DNA from: Anthopleura xanthogrammica
Lineage: Eukaryota > Cnidaria > Anthozoa > Actiniaria > Actiniidae
NCBI GenBank assembly: GCA_964019055.1
Contig: OZ025209.1
Location: 15,570,367-15,634,366 of the forward strand
Length of the DNA: 64,000 nt
Direction: 5' to 3'
The first letter of the stretch is position 1. The number at the start of each line of letters is the position of its first letter. Below the pieces are notes generated by a model. That model did not search any database. It saw only the letters and a list, made by a program, of their open reading frames with translations, and was not told the origin of the DNA. Of the stretch, positions 48,574 through 60,543 are shown in pieces. The translations under genes were made by a program, and so were the position numbers.

Positions 48574-48895
48574 CTCACCATTGAAAATACACCTAGGCTG
48601 CAATGCCGGATGTGGGGAGGAACAATGGATTAACGCTGAATACACATCGGTTTTCCTACATTCTGATTGGGTTTCGATACCTACATACATGCATACATAA
48701 ATATAGTAAAACAGATAATAATTATGCCTTTAGAATTCCTAAGGATTCTTTTCTATCGACTCAAAAAACACACAGAAACTCAGAGAGCGAGAATTTTTAT
48801 TGTGGGACTTTTAGTTCTTTTATTTAACATTCAAATTTTGTACATGCAGGACTTATGTTAAAAGGGTTATTCATTAAGTACCCCTTAAGTACCCC

Positions 48896-50941
48896 TTATT
48901 GGTAAGTAATAATGACCTTCCCATGTCCTTTGTTAGCCCCCTCTTGGTTAGATGGGTTAGTGCCGTTATTATACGACCCTCCTCCCCCACCTTTCCCGGT
49001 ATCAGACGTTCCCATCATTCCTCCTCCCGAGTAGCCTCCGCCCCCTCCGGGATTTTGTAAACCAAACCCTCCTCCACCAAACCCGCCCTGTACGTCGGAA
49101 AAGGGTCCTACCCCTCCCTTACCCCCATTGATGAAACTAAAGCTACCAGGTTTGAAGGCCCGGAAACCTAGGCCATCTGTGTTGAACCCTGCCCCAGAAC
49201 CGCCAGCAAGAGTAGCCCCTGAATTTTCCATCTCATCACATTGAAGACCCCCACTACCACCTGAACCTCCACACACTCCTCCATCTTCACCCACTAACCC
49301 TGGACCACCGTCAAGACAACTTACCGACTTGGGTTGTGCACCTCCCCCTCCCCCTCCGGCTATAATTAGCAATGTGTTATCATTACGAACAACAAATGTC
49401 CCACCCCCTCCTCCCCCGGGTCTTCTTCCAGAGCTCACAGTTCGTGACCCTTCTTGTCCAACCAGTATTTTAAGCTTAGTCCCTTTCTTCAAATTAAATG
49501 TTCCTTTCATGACAGCTCCCAGACCCCCTAGTCTCCACTCCTTCCCGGTACAGTTCCCTTCTCCCAAACACGTCCCGTTCGCACCGGAAGCGCCAAATGC
49601 TTCTATGATGTAGTTTCCGGTTTGAGGCACAGTCCAAAGCTGAATTCCGTCATTTAATTTAACGTTTCCCGCCAAAAGTGTTCCATCGTATTCAGTGGTA
49701 TCTGTAGGGCCAAAGCGTCCTGAGGCTCCGAGTGTAGTGAAGACATATTCTAACAACAAAGAAAAATAAACGAATATACAAGTTTACCAAGTAAATGCAA
49801 GGAAAATGCACAACGAATATTTATACCGTAAGTCTTTTCAAAGACTCTAGCGTTAGACGTGCACAAATTAGTAAGTACGCGCCTAGCTCTTCATGGATAC
49901 TTGAGAGAAATATAACTCGAACAAAAACATTTCGTTCCGAAAGAAGATAGAAAAGATTTTTAAGGCATTCGAGTTTGTTGACACAACAGTGGGGCAAAGA
50001 AAGTACTATGGAGAATCCAGGCGTAGGACTATGCCAGAGGGGTGGATGTTACCTATAGAAAGTCAACATATATAGCTTAACTTCCTACTGCCAACAAAAT
50101 ATCAGGGATCCATAATTTATCACTAGGCCACAGTACCTTACCTTTGAGAACGGGCTTTTCGATTTCAGGTGGAAAAACTGGATCCTGAAATTTAATTATT
50201 TTTCATGAGATTAATCGTCCAATTGTTATCTTATTACAAACCAATGGAATTTTATAGCCTTTTTTTGTTGTTTGACTGAGTTAAAGTAGTGATGCCATGG
50301 CCTCCATGTTGGATCAACTTGGATAATTTTAGTTAAAAAATTATTGGTTATTCAGTATCACCATGTCTCTCTTTTTTTTCAATTCTTCGCTTGTTGCTTT
50401 CCAAGATTTGTTTGTTTGTTTTATGTTTTCGTTTGTTTGTTTGTTGTATTCAAGACTGCTAGCAGTCTAGCCCTTTCCGCCTATACATGGCTGCATGGCT
50501 GCATAGGTTTTAAACATGAATATGAAATAGGAATCTACTTAAGGGCATATACTTCATTGTATTTCCATTCAACGTACCATGCACCCACTTACCGACACAT
50601 TAACAAGCTGTCCAAAAACAGATCCTTTTCTATAGTACAAACGAGTGCATTCCTCCATCTGACCATCAATGTAATCTTTGCTCATCTCACAAAGACCATT
50701 ATCGGGAAACCTGTGGAAGTTGACTGACATACACTGACTGTCTCCTAAGCAGCTCTGTGCGCATGCGAAGAAATCAGCGGTTGTTTGAACGCTGAAGGCA
50801 TTTGTAAGTAGAGCGTAGTCGTTTGTTGTCTTCATTACAGATGAACGATGTGTTTCTGTTCGGGTTATAGAAGTCTTGACCTGGTTGTTTGTTTGCAGCA
50901 GAATGTAGCACAACAAGGCAAAAGTGGGCCTCAAAATAAAC
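48896..50941 (-). CDS. Secreted PAN + glycine-rich domain protein B (5' exon not found)
   Basis: Exons recognised: 50941-50593, 50184-50142, 49749-48896 (stop TAA); phases agree. The first listed exon opens in phase 2 after TTGACAG, so a start exon lies upstream and was not identified. It encodes a hydrophobic RPTFALLCYILLQ (signal peptide), then a PAN domain (CAQSCLGDSQCMSVNFH, LCEMSKD). A 14-residue linker exon (DPVFPPEIEKPVLK) leads to the glycine-rich domain, beginning YVFTTLGASGRFGP, with IQLWTVPQTGNYIIEAFGAS, an SGGSGG core and terminal KVIITYQ. Domain order and exon layout equal gene A, so the two arose by tandem duplication, though sequence divergence is considerable. Secretion is inferred from the lack of any further membrane helix. 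Related modules occur in ALK/LTK receptors and in many cnidarian secreted proteins. Confidence 0.8.
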
Positions 50942-53900
50942 CTGTCAACACGAGAAAATGTTTTGCAAGAATGTCAAAAAGCCTGAATGCGCCAGCGATG
51001 CATTTTCTAAGCAACGTCTATCGGCGTTAAATCTTAAGGCAATTAACTCAGCTTGTCACAATATTTAACCAAACAAGATAAATAAGTTTCGAGAATCTTA
51101 AGTACAAAATCTTTGCAAGATTATCGCCAGATTACATCTTTATTGATTTTTTCCCTCGAGTCCAATTTTGGGCGAATTAGTTTAACACTGAGGTTTCATA
51201 CAATTACATTTTTTCTTTCATGTTTCTTTCCTTGCATCCATTCTTCCTTCGTTTTCATCCTCCCTTCCTTCCTTCCTTCCTCTCTATCTTCTTCTTCTTC
51301 CTTCGCTGCTTTCGTTTCTTCTTTTCTTTTTTCTTGCTTTCTTCTTTACTTTCTTTGTTCCTTCCTCCCTCGCTCCATTCATTGTTGTATGGAACAACTC
51401 TTTATTCGTGATAATGCCATATTCATAAAGGAACCTTTCCGTTAGTTAGTTTAATTCTTGCGTCGAAGGCAAGGATTCTTTTTTCAAAAAAGATGTGGGG
51501 CCTATCAAAACCCAAGGACTAGGAGTTCACATCGAGGTAGCAAAACCTCTTTTGTTTTTGTTTCCAAGGAACACCAAAGAAAAGAGTTACCTTCATGTAC
51601 ACGGCCTCTAGATGTAATGCACTATATAGTTTAGGACATGAATTTGCTTTATAAAGTCAATTCATATCGTTATCAGAATGGATAGATCTACATACCCAAT
51701 CATTATACGAGATTGTTGGCGTCTCTTGTGAAAATATTCACTTCAGAACTTCATTTTCAGCTGACTCGTGTCGTCACTCCTCTTCTCCCTTTCAGTTCAA
51801 GTCTTGCAATCACCAGTCAACTCATCGCTCTTAACTATTAATAATATATTCTAGAAGCTGTAAACATTTGTAAAAAGTGTTTGCTGAGTTTCATAGGAAC
51901 CTGAACGTTGGTGATAAGAATCCTATTATCTCAATATTATCTATTCTGTTGATATAATTTCATACAATTAAATTTATCCTTTCCTTCATTACATGTAATA
52001 AGTCGTTAGTTTTTGGATGTGTTGTGACAAAACGCGAAAAGGAGAGAACTGAATATTATAGGGAATTGAGACGAGAAGAAAACGGAACATGAAGAAAATG
52101 AAGGAGAAGATGATGATAAAGTGCCACAAGAAGAAGAAACAGAAAGAGTAAAGAAAAAGAAGAGAGAAAAAATTACTGAAGAAGAAAATGAATTAAGAAG
52201 TTAATTAAAAGTTAGTTAAAATTAACAAGAACAACAATAGCAGCTACAATGACGGCAACAACAACAACAACAAAAATAACAACAGGAGGAAAGAAAAAAG
52301 TTCCAAGAAGAAAAACAAGAAGTGAAAGAAGAAAAAGTACGTTGACTGTGCATTTGCATTTTTGGAGCGAAGTGAAACACTTGATATGATTGCTTGTCAA
52401 AAACAAACGAAGTATCTTATTCAGTGAGCAAGCAGGGGCCAAGCATTTAAAACCAGTTATGCAAGCAGAACATAAGTTATTAACTTCTGACGCAGGACAG
52501 GAAAATTCTGGACGCAAATCTTGCCCACGACTATAGTCTCATTAAAAACTAAAAATAATGCGAGAGTTATTTGTTATTATATATCTTTGATGTGATTTTA
52601 CCATAAGATACTAATTTTTCTTTGGTAAAGCAAAGGAGATTTCTCTTTTGTTCTAAAGTATTCCATGAGCAGTGACTGAGCTTGCCCGTAACTGCAGGTT
52701 ATCGAGATTGCGTTAGTCAGAACAATTGATGCATACCAATCATTCTTGTGAACTGAAGGCGCCGCCCTAGAGCTTCAAAACATTTCCTCTGACCTTTCAT
52801 ATTTCTTTCCCTTTCACCCATTTTTCTCTTTTATATCCTTTACTAGAATTATGAAGAATGTTGAAATACTTTTCAATTTTTTCTGTGCTTTTAGCAGAGT
52901 TTCAAAATAGTTTTGTTAGCGTTGCGTGACTTCTTAATATAATTCATTCGTAATATTTCACTTCCTCATGTATATTTATTAACTTTTGTTTTCTCTTACG
53001 TTTACAGTCATTTCCACGCTTGAGGTACATCGCTGAGGGGACCTGTGATTAGCTTTTTAGTTGGGTAATAATTAATTATCCCATGTGAAAGACTTCTCAT
53101 CGCAAGCAGACATCTATTTCTTCATTAGAACGCTTCTTCCTGAGGTAATATTTATGTATTAAGCTTGAAATTCAGTCGAAGTTACCACTACTTTAAAATC
53201 ATCTACGCTCTAGAATTAAGTACAGTAGAAGATGTGTACAAGACTGAATTCACAGGAGGGCGTTCACGTATGAATTCACCTTCGAGGTAGTGATTTGAGT
53301 TGGTGCTTTTAACAAGAATCATTAAATTTTGCTCTTAGACCACAGATTATTATTGCTGTTTATGTTGTTCTTTACTTGTGTAAAGAAAGCTTTCAGACAT
53401 GGCTAAAGCTATCTATTTTCTGTGGATGATGCGTGATTTTAATCGCACTGAAACGGCTGCAAAAGAGCACACATTGTTTAAATAGTCTCAATAATTTCGA
53501 AAGAGTTTTAACAAGGATTATATAACGAGAAAAACATTATATTTTTCCTAGAGTTATTCGCTTTCGATTCGCTGCGATATTTCTTTACCCGTTTCTCGAA
53601 TATTAATAACTTACTTACAAAAAATATTGATTTAGTTGATAACTCATTTTACTAGTTGGGACATAAATGAAATCTTACTGTTAGAACAGATAGTATTTAA
53701 AATTCTTGAAAATATCAAGAATTTATGCTAAGGAATAAAGTAAAATTACAACATGCATCTAACATCCGTAGACTAGAAAACACTTATAATGTTAATTACC
53801 CATAGTCTAGTCATCATTATCATAATGAAATTTATATTTTGAAGTAAAATCTAGTTCAATTGTACATATTTTATAGACTTTGATATTATTTTTTCTTTTC

Positions 53901-55148
53901 AATTTCAAAAATTTATTTATCATTTTGGCATTTGCTAATTAGCGTAAATAATTATATTAATGTTATCAGTAGAGTGAAGTGATCTATAAAATTATCTTTT
54001 TTGATAAATTTAATTGATTTTCAAAATGTTACGATTTTCAATAGATTTTTATGAAGTCTTTTCAATAGGTTTATGCATGTTTTGATAGTCAAAAGCCTGC
54101 TTATGGCTAAGCTGGGGCAAGCTGGATGCATATTTGTGTCATCTGTCATCGTATGATAATAAACCCCATTTGATGACCATAAATGAACAAACTGGTCAAC
54201 TGAACCAAAATTTATTGATGGTTTCTGTTGTTATAATAGCTTATTTCTTACATCCACATTCCATTCATGTCTGTCATGGCTTTCCAAAACCTTATCATGC
54301 TAGACAAAGGCACAGCTGTTAATTGTTCCATGGTATGCAAAAAGGAAGGGGCAGGGTGCCATATGCCCCAACTTTTTGCTAATATAAACTAAGCTTAAAG
54401 TCTTAATTTATAAACAAGCTTGTTCATACATATCTGTGATATGTTTCAATATATTAATAGCCCCTCTTGAACTTTTTAAGGTGCTGATCTCCAATTCCTT
54501 GTATTTTATAAACTCTCAGTTATTGTTTTGGCTTAACATAATAAATTTATTGTCAGTCACTGTTAGTATATTTTGTTCATTCATTTTTAAACTAAAGATT
54601 GCAGAGATTTCCCAAAAAATGAACAAAGGAAATGAATAACACCTGAAAAAACAGGGTTCACAGACATACACAGTGTTATTATAGTTATATAGAAGTGTTT
54701 TGTAATGTTTAGATAAATAACTAATTTATTGGGATATAGACCCCCTTGCATGTGATGTCAAACAGCTCAATTTGGAGGATAAAACAAAAGAATTTCAATC
54801 TCCTGAGAATTGTAATCTATTGTTTTGTCCTCCAAATTGAGCTGCATTCCAAAGTGCTGCAAGAGGTTCTATATACATATATATTCACTATTATGATTAA
54901 TGAGTGTTACACCCCGGGAGACCGAGAATTCATCAATAAAGACATGATTGGAATATTATATGCTAATAATTGATTTGTACTCTATATAACATCATTATTC
55001 TTGAACCTTTCATTGGAAGCTTACTGCACCCTTTTTGCACAAAAAGTATGAGATATAAAGATCAAACCACATTGTTGTATACTAGTTTTTTAGTTTAAAT
55101 ATATTGAGTTAATTTTTCATTTCATTTTCACTTTTTAGTAACTTCAAA
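50942..55148. other. Long intergenic region before the LIM gene
   Basis: Probably contains the missing 5' exon of gene B near its left edge. 51225-51370 is a pyrimidine-rich tract and 52060-52330 a purine-rich one; short frames there are low-complexity. 52600-54700 is AT-rich with nothing I can support. A family A MITE lies at 54735-54873. The acceptor ttttttag just before 55135 implies a 5' untranslated exon of the LIM gene somewhere here. Confidence 0.5.
54735..54873. mobile_element. Palindromic family A element
   Basis: tatagacccccttgcatgtg and caagaggttctata at the ends; agctcaatttggaggataaa and ttttgtcctccaaattgagc inside; core aatctcctgagaattgtaat as at 2.9 kb. Confidence 0.85.
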
Positions 55149-57745
55149 ATGCCCAGAAACGTTTGTCCAAAATGTGGAGATGCTGTGTACAAGGCAGAGG
55201 AACAGATAGGTGCTGGTAAACTATGGCACAAAAAATGCTTTTTGTGTCAAAAATGCAACAAGCGTTTGGATAGCACAACACTCTCTGAAAAAGATGGTAA
55301 AAGAAACATTATATAAAGCTTGGGAGGGCAGCCTATAACTTTTTATCCTTTCAACTATCCATGACCAGTCATCTATTCAATTATCCACCCATCCACCCAT
55401 TCATCCATCCATCAATCCATCCATTCATCCATCAACCCATCCATCCACCCATCTACCCATCCACCCATCCACCCATCCATCAATCCACCCATCCACCCAT
55501 CCACCCATCCACCCATCCATCAATCCATTCATTCATCCATCAACCCATCCATCCATCCATCCATCCACCCACCCATCCATCCATCCACCTTCCACCCACC
55601 CATCCATCCAGCCAGCCACCCATCCATGCATCTATCCACTTATCGGAGATTTGCGTCAGTAATGATTATGAAAACTAGTACTCTCTCCCCCAGTGAGAGG
55701 GGGAGAGGGTGTGCACAAATTTCCACTTTGTCCATATCGTTCCGTCAGACTTTCACAAAGATTTTCCTGGTTTTTCTAACAAGGAATTTTATGTCCTATG
55801 TAGGCAATATCTTTTGCAAAAGCTGTTATGGTAAATGCTTTGGTCCTAAGGGTTACGGCTATGGTGGTGGAGCTGGCACCCTTAGCATGGATACTGGGGG
55901 CACAGGGGAAGTTGCCGACACAAAACCTAAGACTGGCCCTATGCCTTCATCTGCATATGGCGGTAGAAATGCCTGTCCACGTTGTGGTAAAGCTGTGTAC
56001 GAGGCTGAAAAGATAGTGTCTGGTGGAAAGGTTTGTAATTAATAAAGACGCAACAGTGACGGATTGGGGGGGGGGGGAGGGGATGCAGGGAATAGCAGTT
56101 CTGGAAGCCATATTTAAGAATTTCTTTGAGAGCATGCCCCCAGACTTCCTCTGGTTTCAGCCGCTTTTTCTCAGATTTCTGGATCTGCCCCTGCGGCACT
56201 TTAGAACGTCCTCGCTACCGTGCAAGATTTAAGATTTAATAACGCTGTTCAGTTCATACAAGAGAGTATCAAGTAAGAGAGTACATCTCCGTGCCCTCTA
56301 ATAATTATTTGAAAATCTATTTTTAGCTCCGCGAGCAGCTATTTTTAGCTGCGCACGCAGCTTGAAATATTTCATCATGGGATTCCTGATTCAGTTCCGG
56401 CTGCGTGCGCAGCTAAAAATAGATTTTCAAATAAGTTTCATGTGGATAGACCTATGTATGGGAGATGTGCTCTCTTACTTCATACTCTCTCGATTCATAG
56501 GAGTACGAAACGATGTAAAAATTCCTTAAATTGAATATAAGCTGTGGCTTGGGTAGTGCATTTCGCTACAACTTTCACTGAGAACACCAAGACCCACCCA
56601 CCCTTAAACAATCAATTCGGGTCTCGGCCTGGACAACTGTTTTGGTGACAAATTACTATCTTGTTGTCTTATTTTAATTTTGTGTTGAATGAATGGGTTT
56701 CAGAGCTGGCACAAGCAAGGTTGTTTTACGTGTAAGGATTGTAAGAAAGGTTTGGATTCAACGACTGTAAAAGACCACGATAACGAGATCTATTGCCCCG
56801 GTGAGTGATATATAAGCTAACCTCTAGCATTTTTGGAAATATCGGTGGCGACGCATCTGTCTTTAATATTCTAGTAACAAAAGACGTTTAGGGGGGGAGG
56901 GGCCGGGGATTTCGCTCTTTATATTAGGCTGTTAAAAAAAAAAAATTAACAGCCTAATATAAAGAGCGAAATCCCCGGCCCCTCCCCTCCCCCTCAACGT
57001 CTTTAGAGAATGAATGAAGCGAGCTGTTTATATATCTATTATAATTACACTCGTCATCTAGCTATGATTCGAGACGTCTGGGTTTTTGGCTTCCGTCAAT
57101 CAAATTTGCAGGTCAGAGTTTGGGAAACATGACTCGGGTGCGATGGTAATGCTATAGCGCTTTCCACGTATGACGTCACAATGATGCATTATGGGATTGA
57201 GATGCGGACAAGCCAAGCCCAAAACACATGTTAATATGCTGCAACAATGTTTTCTTGTCTTGTTGTTTCTAATTCTCGATTCCCCTTATTACCCTTGATA
57301 CCACTTAGCTTCTAGTTCCTTTTATTGGCCTAGTTAACACCATTATCTTGCGACTTCCAAAGGAATCTGAATATGATGATTCTAGTGGTAGTGGTATCAA
57401 GACGTAATTAGGGAAATGGTGAATTCGTGAAAAAAAACTATGTTTTTTTGACTGATATTGATCTTCTTTTCCTTGTAACCGAAGCCTTTTTTACAAAGTT
57501 TTGTCCGCATTTCGATCCTTCAAGCCGGGCTTCATTTTGCGATATCTATTTTTAATAACCGTGAAAAATGCAATTACGTAATTATGTAAATAGGTGTAGC
57601 AAGTAGAGCAATGCCAAAATCAATATCTATTTCGAATTCTTACACTTTTTTCCTGTTATGGCTCACAGGTTGCTATGGAAAGAACTTTGGACCCAAGGGC
57701 TTTGGTTATGGACTTGGCGCCGGCGCTCTCACTCGCACTCAGTAA
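55149..57745 (+). CDS. CSRP: CSRP/muscle LIM-type protein with two LIM domains
   Basis: Four exons: 55149-55296, 55804-56030, 56704-56800, 57669-57745; 182 residues (vertebrate CSRPs ~193), phases agreeing. These proteins scaffold actin-associated complexes and act in muscle and cytoskeleton. LIM1: [24 protein letters not shown] and [23 protein letters not shown]2: [26 protein letters not shown] and [21 protein letters not shown]. Each LIM is followed by the glycine-rich stretch diagnostic of the family, and the Cys/His zinc ligands are all present. The start [10 protein letters not shown] is close to the usual MP-x-WGGG/KCG N-terminus. The stop is TAA at 57743. An upstream acceptor 14 bp before the ATG shows a 5' UTR intron. 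Which CSRP paralogue it is cannot be told. Confidence 0.93.
55369..55640. repeat. (CATC)n/(CACC)n microsatellite in CSRP intron 1
   Basis: About 270 bp of imperfect catc, cacc and catt units, starting ~70 bp after the exon 1 donor. Confidence 0.95.
56245..56500. mobile_element. Palindromic MITE-like element in CSRP intron 2
   Basis: Outer arms agagagtatcaagtaagaga (about 56260) and tctcttacttcatactctct (about 56470); inner arms ttatttgaaaatctattttt-agct and agctaaaaatagattttcaa-ataa, with gctgcgcacgcagc at the centre-left. Confidence 0.8.
56880..57004. repeat. Near-perfect 58-bp-arm hairpin in CSRP intron 3
   Basis: The left arm (aaagacgttt, gggggaggggccggggattt, cgctctttatattaggctgt) is repeated inverted (acagcctaatataaagagcg, aaatccccggcccctccc, aacgtcttt) around a ~12-base A run. 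Only one or two mismatches and a small length difference in the G run separate the arms. Confidence 0.93.
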
Positions 57746-57875
57746 AAGTATAACTCACACGAAGAGACTGAGAAGAGAGTCAACTTTATTTCCCTTTTTC
57801 TAAAAAAAGTTAATGATTTCTAATGATAATCTAAACCCTTTTTATAAGTATCCCTTTTGGAATATCTCGTATTGG

Positions 57876-57881
57876 AATAAA
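57876..57881 (+). terminator. Probable CSRP polyadenylation signal
   Basis: AATAAA 130 bases after the CSRP stop codon, followed by a T/GT-rich stretch. Confidence 0.6.
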
Positions 57882-58002
57882 CGTTTTCGTTAGATGAACA
57901 AAAATTTTATAAAACTAGTAATAAAAGGACAAATTGACTGAATTAATATGTAGATTTATTGTTCTAACTTACACAACGGCTTCGTCCTAGTACCCTTAAG
58001 GT

Positions 58003-58112
58003 TCGCACACACGGTGCAACATTGCGCGCAATATTGCAGGCAATGTTGCTGAAGTAGGATCGTTTTCTACTTCAGCAGCATTGCGTGCAACAAATTGCAA
58101 CGTGTGGCATGG
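58003..58112. mobile_element. Small palindrome, TGCAAC type
   Basis: cacacggtgcaacattgcgc with ttgctgaagtagg at left; ctacttcagcagcattgcgt with attgcaacgtgtgg at right. Confidence 0.75.
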
Positions 58113-58274
58113 CTCGCAACATCGATTGCCTGCAGCACTAAAGATGTAAAGAGGTAATGTTCTTGATATATACGTTACCGAGCGCTTTTTTGTTTCTGCC
58201 GAATTTAAAACTCTTCACCCCAATCTCCAAAAACCTTCAAATTTCATTGATATCCTGAAACCACTTACCTGAGT

Positions 58275-58480
58275 ATCAAGCCTGATACTCGGGTTATGAA
58301 ACCATCTCTGTGCTGGTTCAGGGCAAGGCTAACCTGGGTTTTTGGAGGGGGCCGGAAATCGGAGAACCCGGAGAAAACCCTCGAATCAAGGGAGAAACCT
58401 AGCAAACTCTACACACGTGATGCCGAGTCCAGGAATCGAACCCGTTACATCACCCTTGATACCCGGCACGTTTTCACGTG
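58275..58480 (-). mobile_element. tRNA-derived SINE-like element
   Basis: Minus strand: B-box-like cgggttcgattcctgg, then actcggcatcacgtgtgtag and gtttctcccttgattcgagg-gtttt, as in the 37.2-kb copy. Confidence 0.65.
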
Positions 58481-58764
58481 TTTTCGCTTATTCGCTTACC
58501 TCCATCAATTTATTACAACGATCCGACTGAGTTAGAACAGATACCTCAGTAAAGATCGACTCTTAATTGAGCCGTAGGGGCGGAACTATAATATGCGTTC
58601 GACTCTAGATCCAGGGTGGCGTGTGATGGGAACCGTGCAACAATCATACTGAATCCAGGATAGTTGACTGATGCGGTGTAAGCAAAGTTAGCTCAGGGCC
58701 GGAGGTGACCACGAACCTCTCTGGTTAGCTAAATGCGCAGAAACACGAGCAACAAAATCGTCTA

Positions 58765-58952
58765 ACTTGTCGCGTAACATTGTTGCGTTGAAAGTTGCAG
58801 AGTGAATGTTGCTCGTATTACCACCCCGCGCGCAACAAAATTTGGCTGCGCGACTTTGTTGCAGAAGTAGAAGCTCTTTCTGCTCTCTGTAACAAAGAAA
58901 ATTTGTTGCGCGCAGCAACATTCGCTCTGCAACTTGCAACGTAATGTAAAAA
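58765..58952. mobile_element. Larger palindrome, TGCAAC type
   Basis: gcgtaacattgttgcg, gttgcagagtgaatgttgct and the centre gttgcagaagtagaag are matched inverted by agcaacattcgctctgcaac and ttgcaacgtaatgt. Same family as 58003-58112 but longer. Confidence 0.7.
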
Positions 58953-59234
58953 GCCTGTGGAGAAAGCTATTGAGAACTGAATTCCTTGATCGGTGATGGA
59001 GCAGTACGCCAACGGTAATAGATTTATATTCATTAAACTCCGGCTTAGCCTCCTCCGCAGGCCACTTTATATTTATTCTCCAGAACGCAATTGTGATTCC
59101 TGTGTAGAAATATATATGGTAAAGAAGGCTGGGGAAAGGAGTGCGGAAAAGTCTAGCTTTGCTTGCTGTACCGCAAAGGGACTCACAATAGAGCTAAGCT
59201 CAAGTTACTATGAAGCCCAGGATCAAAATAGAAT

Positions 59235-59395
59235 TTGGGAGTTGATTTTTAAAAACCCTCAGGGCACATGTACAGGAGAGAACAAACAAACAACTCTACT
59301 CATACTCTACTCGGGCCGGGCGGGGGCGGGACTCGAACCCGCGGCCGGGTCGTGAGAGGCGATACCATCAGTAGCGCACGCCACCCGTGCTTCCT
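59235..59395 (-). mobile_element. tRNA-derived SINE-like element
   Basis: Minus strand: ggaagcacgggtggcgtgcg (A-box-like), gcgggttcgagtcccgcc (excellent B box), then gtatgagtagagttgtttgt and ttctctcctgtacatgtgcc. Confidence 0.75.
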
Positions 59396-60543
59396 AAACT
59401 CTTAATAAAGAGAGTTCAGGTATGGGCAACTAACTTTAAGTATATTCACAGTAGGCGAAATGACAATTAGTGAATATATTTTCTCAGTATTCTTCGTATT
59501 TCGTGTGCATGCGCGCGCTGTTTTCCTTGTATAGCTTTTATTCTTGCGATATAAATTAATAAGTTAGTGAGAAAAGTGCAGTTCCAGTTCTGGACTAGTA
59601 CATGTTATACTGATAATGGATGGGAATTAATTAACGAAGTCAAGCCAACGAAAAAAGAGAAACGTAGAGGGAGATATGGAGGGTATAGCTGAAACTGTTA
59701 AACAGTTCATATCTTTAGCTAAAACATATCTTTTCAAGGAAGCTTTTTTAAAATTAAAATTAAAATTAAAATTAAAATTGATCCATCACGTCCTTACAAT
59801 ATATAGGCTATACTATCTCATTATGTTATATTAGTTGTTACTTGATTTTTATCTTTTATCTTCATTGTCATATATCAGCCTCATATTAATTTATCCGTTT
59901 TTAGATCATTAGTATTATTAATAATTTAGTCTAGTTATATTAGTATATATTATATTTTATCGTTATTATTGTAGTTTTATTATTATATACATTGTAAACG
60001 CATTGAGGCGTAGCAAAATGCGTGATAAAAGCTGTAAATTAAATTAAATTAAATTAGCTAGCTCCTGCTATCTAATTGTTTTTTGTTTTTTTTTCACCAG
60101 CTGGTCTGGCACAAGAAATGTTTTTTCCGGCGAAAAGATTTGCAGTTTAGTTGAGCTCTGCATATACCCTTAAAAATCATCTGATGACTACCACTATGAA
60201 ACTTCGCCATGCCAAGTTTTAAGCTCTCGTTTCTCAGTAATTTTCAAACTATTAAACACTCAATTCAGTGATTTTTTTCAATGATATTTTAACTTATTTT
60301 TAAAGAATCTTTTTTTGATAGATTTCACTTTGGAATCAACATTTTTATCAGATATGAATAAAATATATAATTGTCATTAATTTGGAAATTCTTGATATTT
60401 TGACAGTTTTGCCACAGTTAACAACCACAGTCTCCCCTAATTTCCAAATGTCCTGCCCGTTGTTTAAACAAAGATTACCAATGCAAATAGGAAACCTCGG
60501 AAACTACCTTCTTTTCGATGAAAATCTTTATGGCACAGTAGAG

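Larger units (their letters stand above)
47612..48895. other. Gap between the two glycine-rich genes
   Basis: Holds the possible 5' exon of gene A (47612-47973, 117-residue minus-strand frame with one hydrophobic segment), two palindromes (48306-48474, 48489-48573) and the 3' flank of gene B. Confidence 0.5.
57882..60543. other. Intergenic region between CSRP and the secreted-protein gene
   Basis: Two TGCAAC-type palindromes and two SINE-like copies (below), then AT-rich sequence with (TTAAAA)n at 59750-59780. At 60107 an acceptor-like caccag is followed by an orphan LIM-like reading frame (LVWHKKCFF). Confidence 0.55.

Noticed and set aside
52212..52517. Cys- and Val-rich 101-residue minus-strand frame
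   Set aside because: Its hydrophobic end comes from an (AAC)n-like purine/AC tract and no splice-supported context or family was found.
59320..59395. Functional tRNA gene
   Set aside because: A and B boxes are present, but I could not form an acceptor stem and anticodon arm, and SINE body sequence follows directly.
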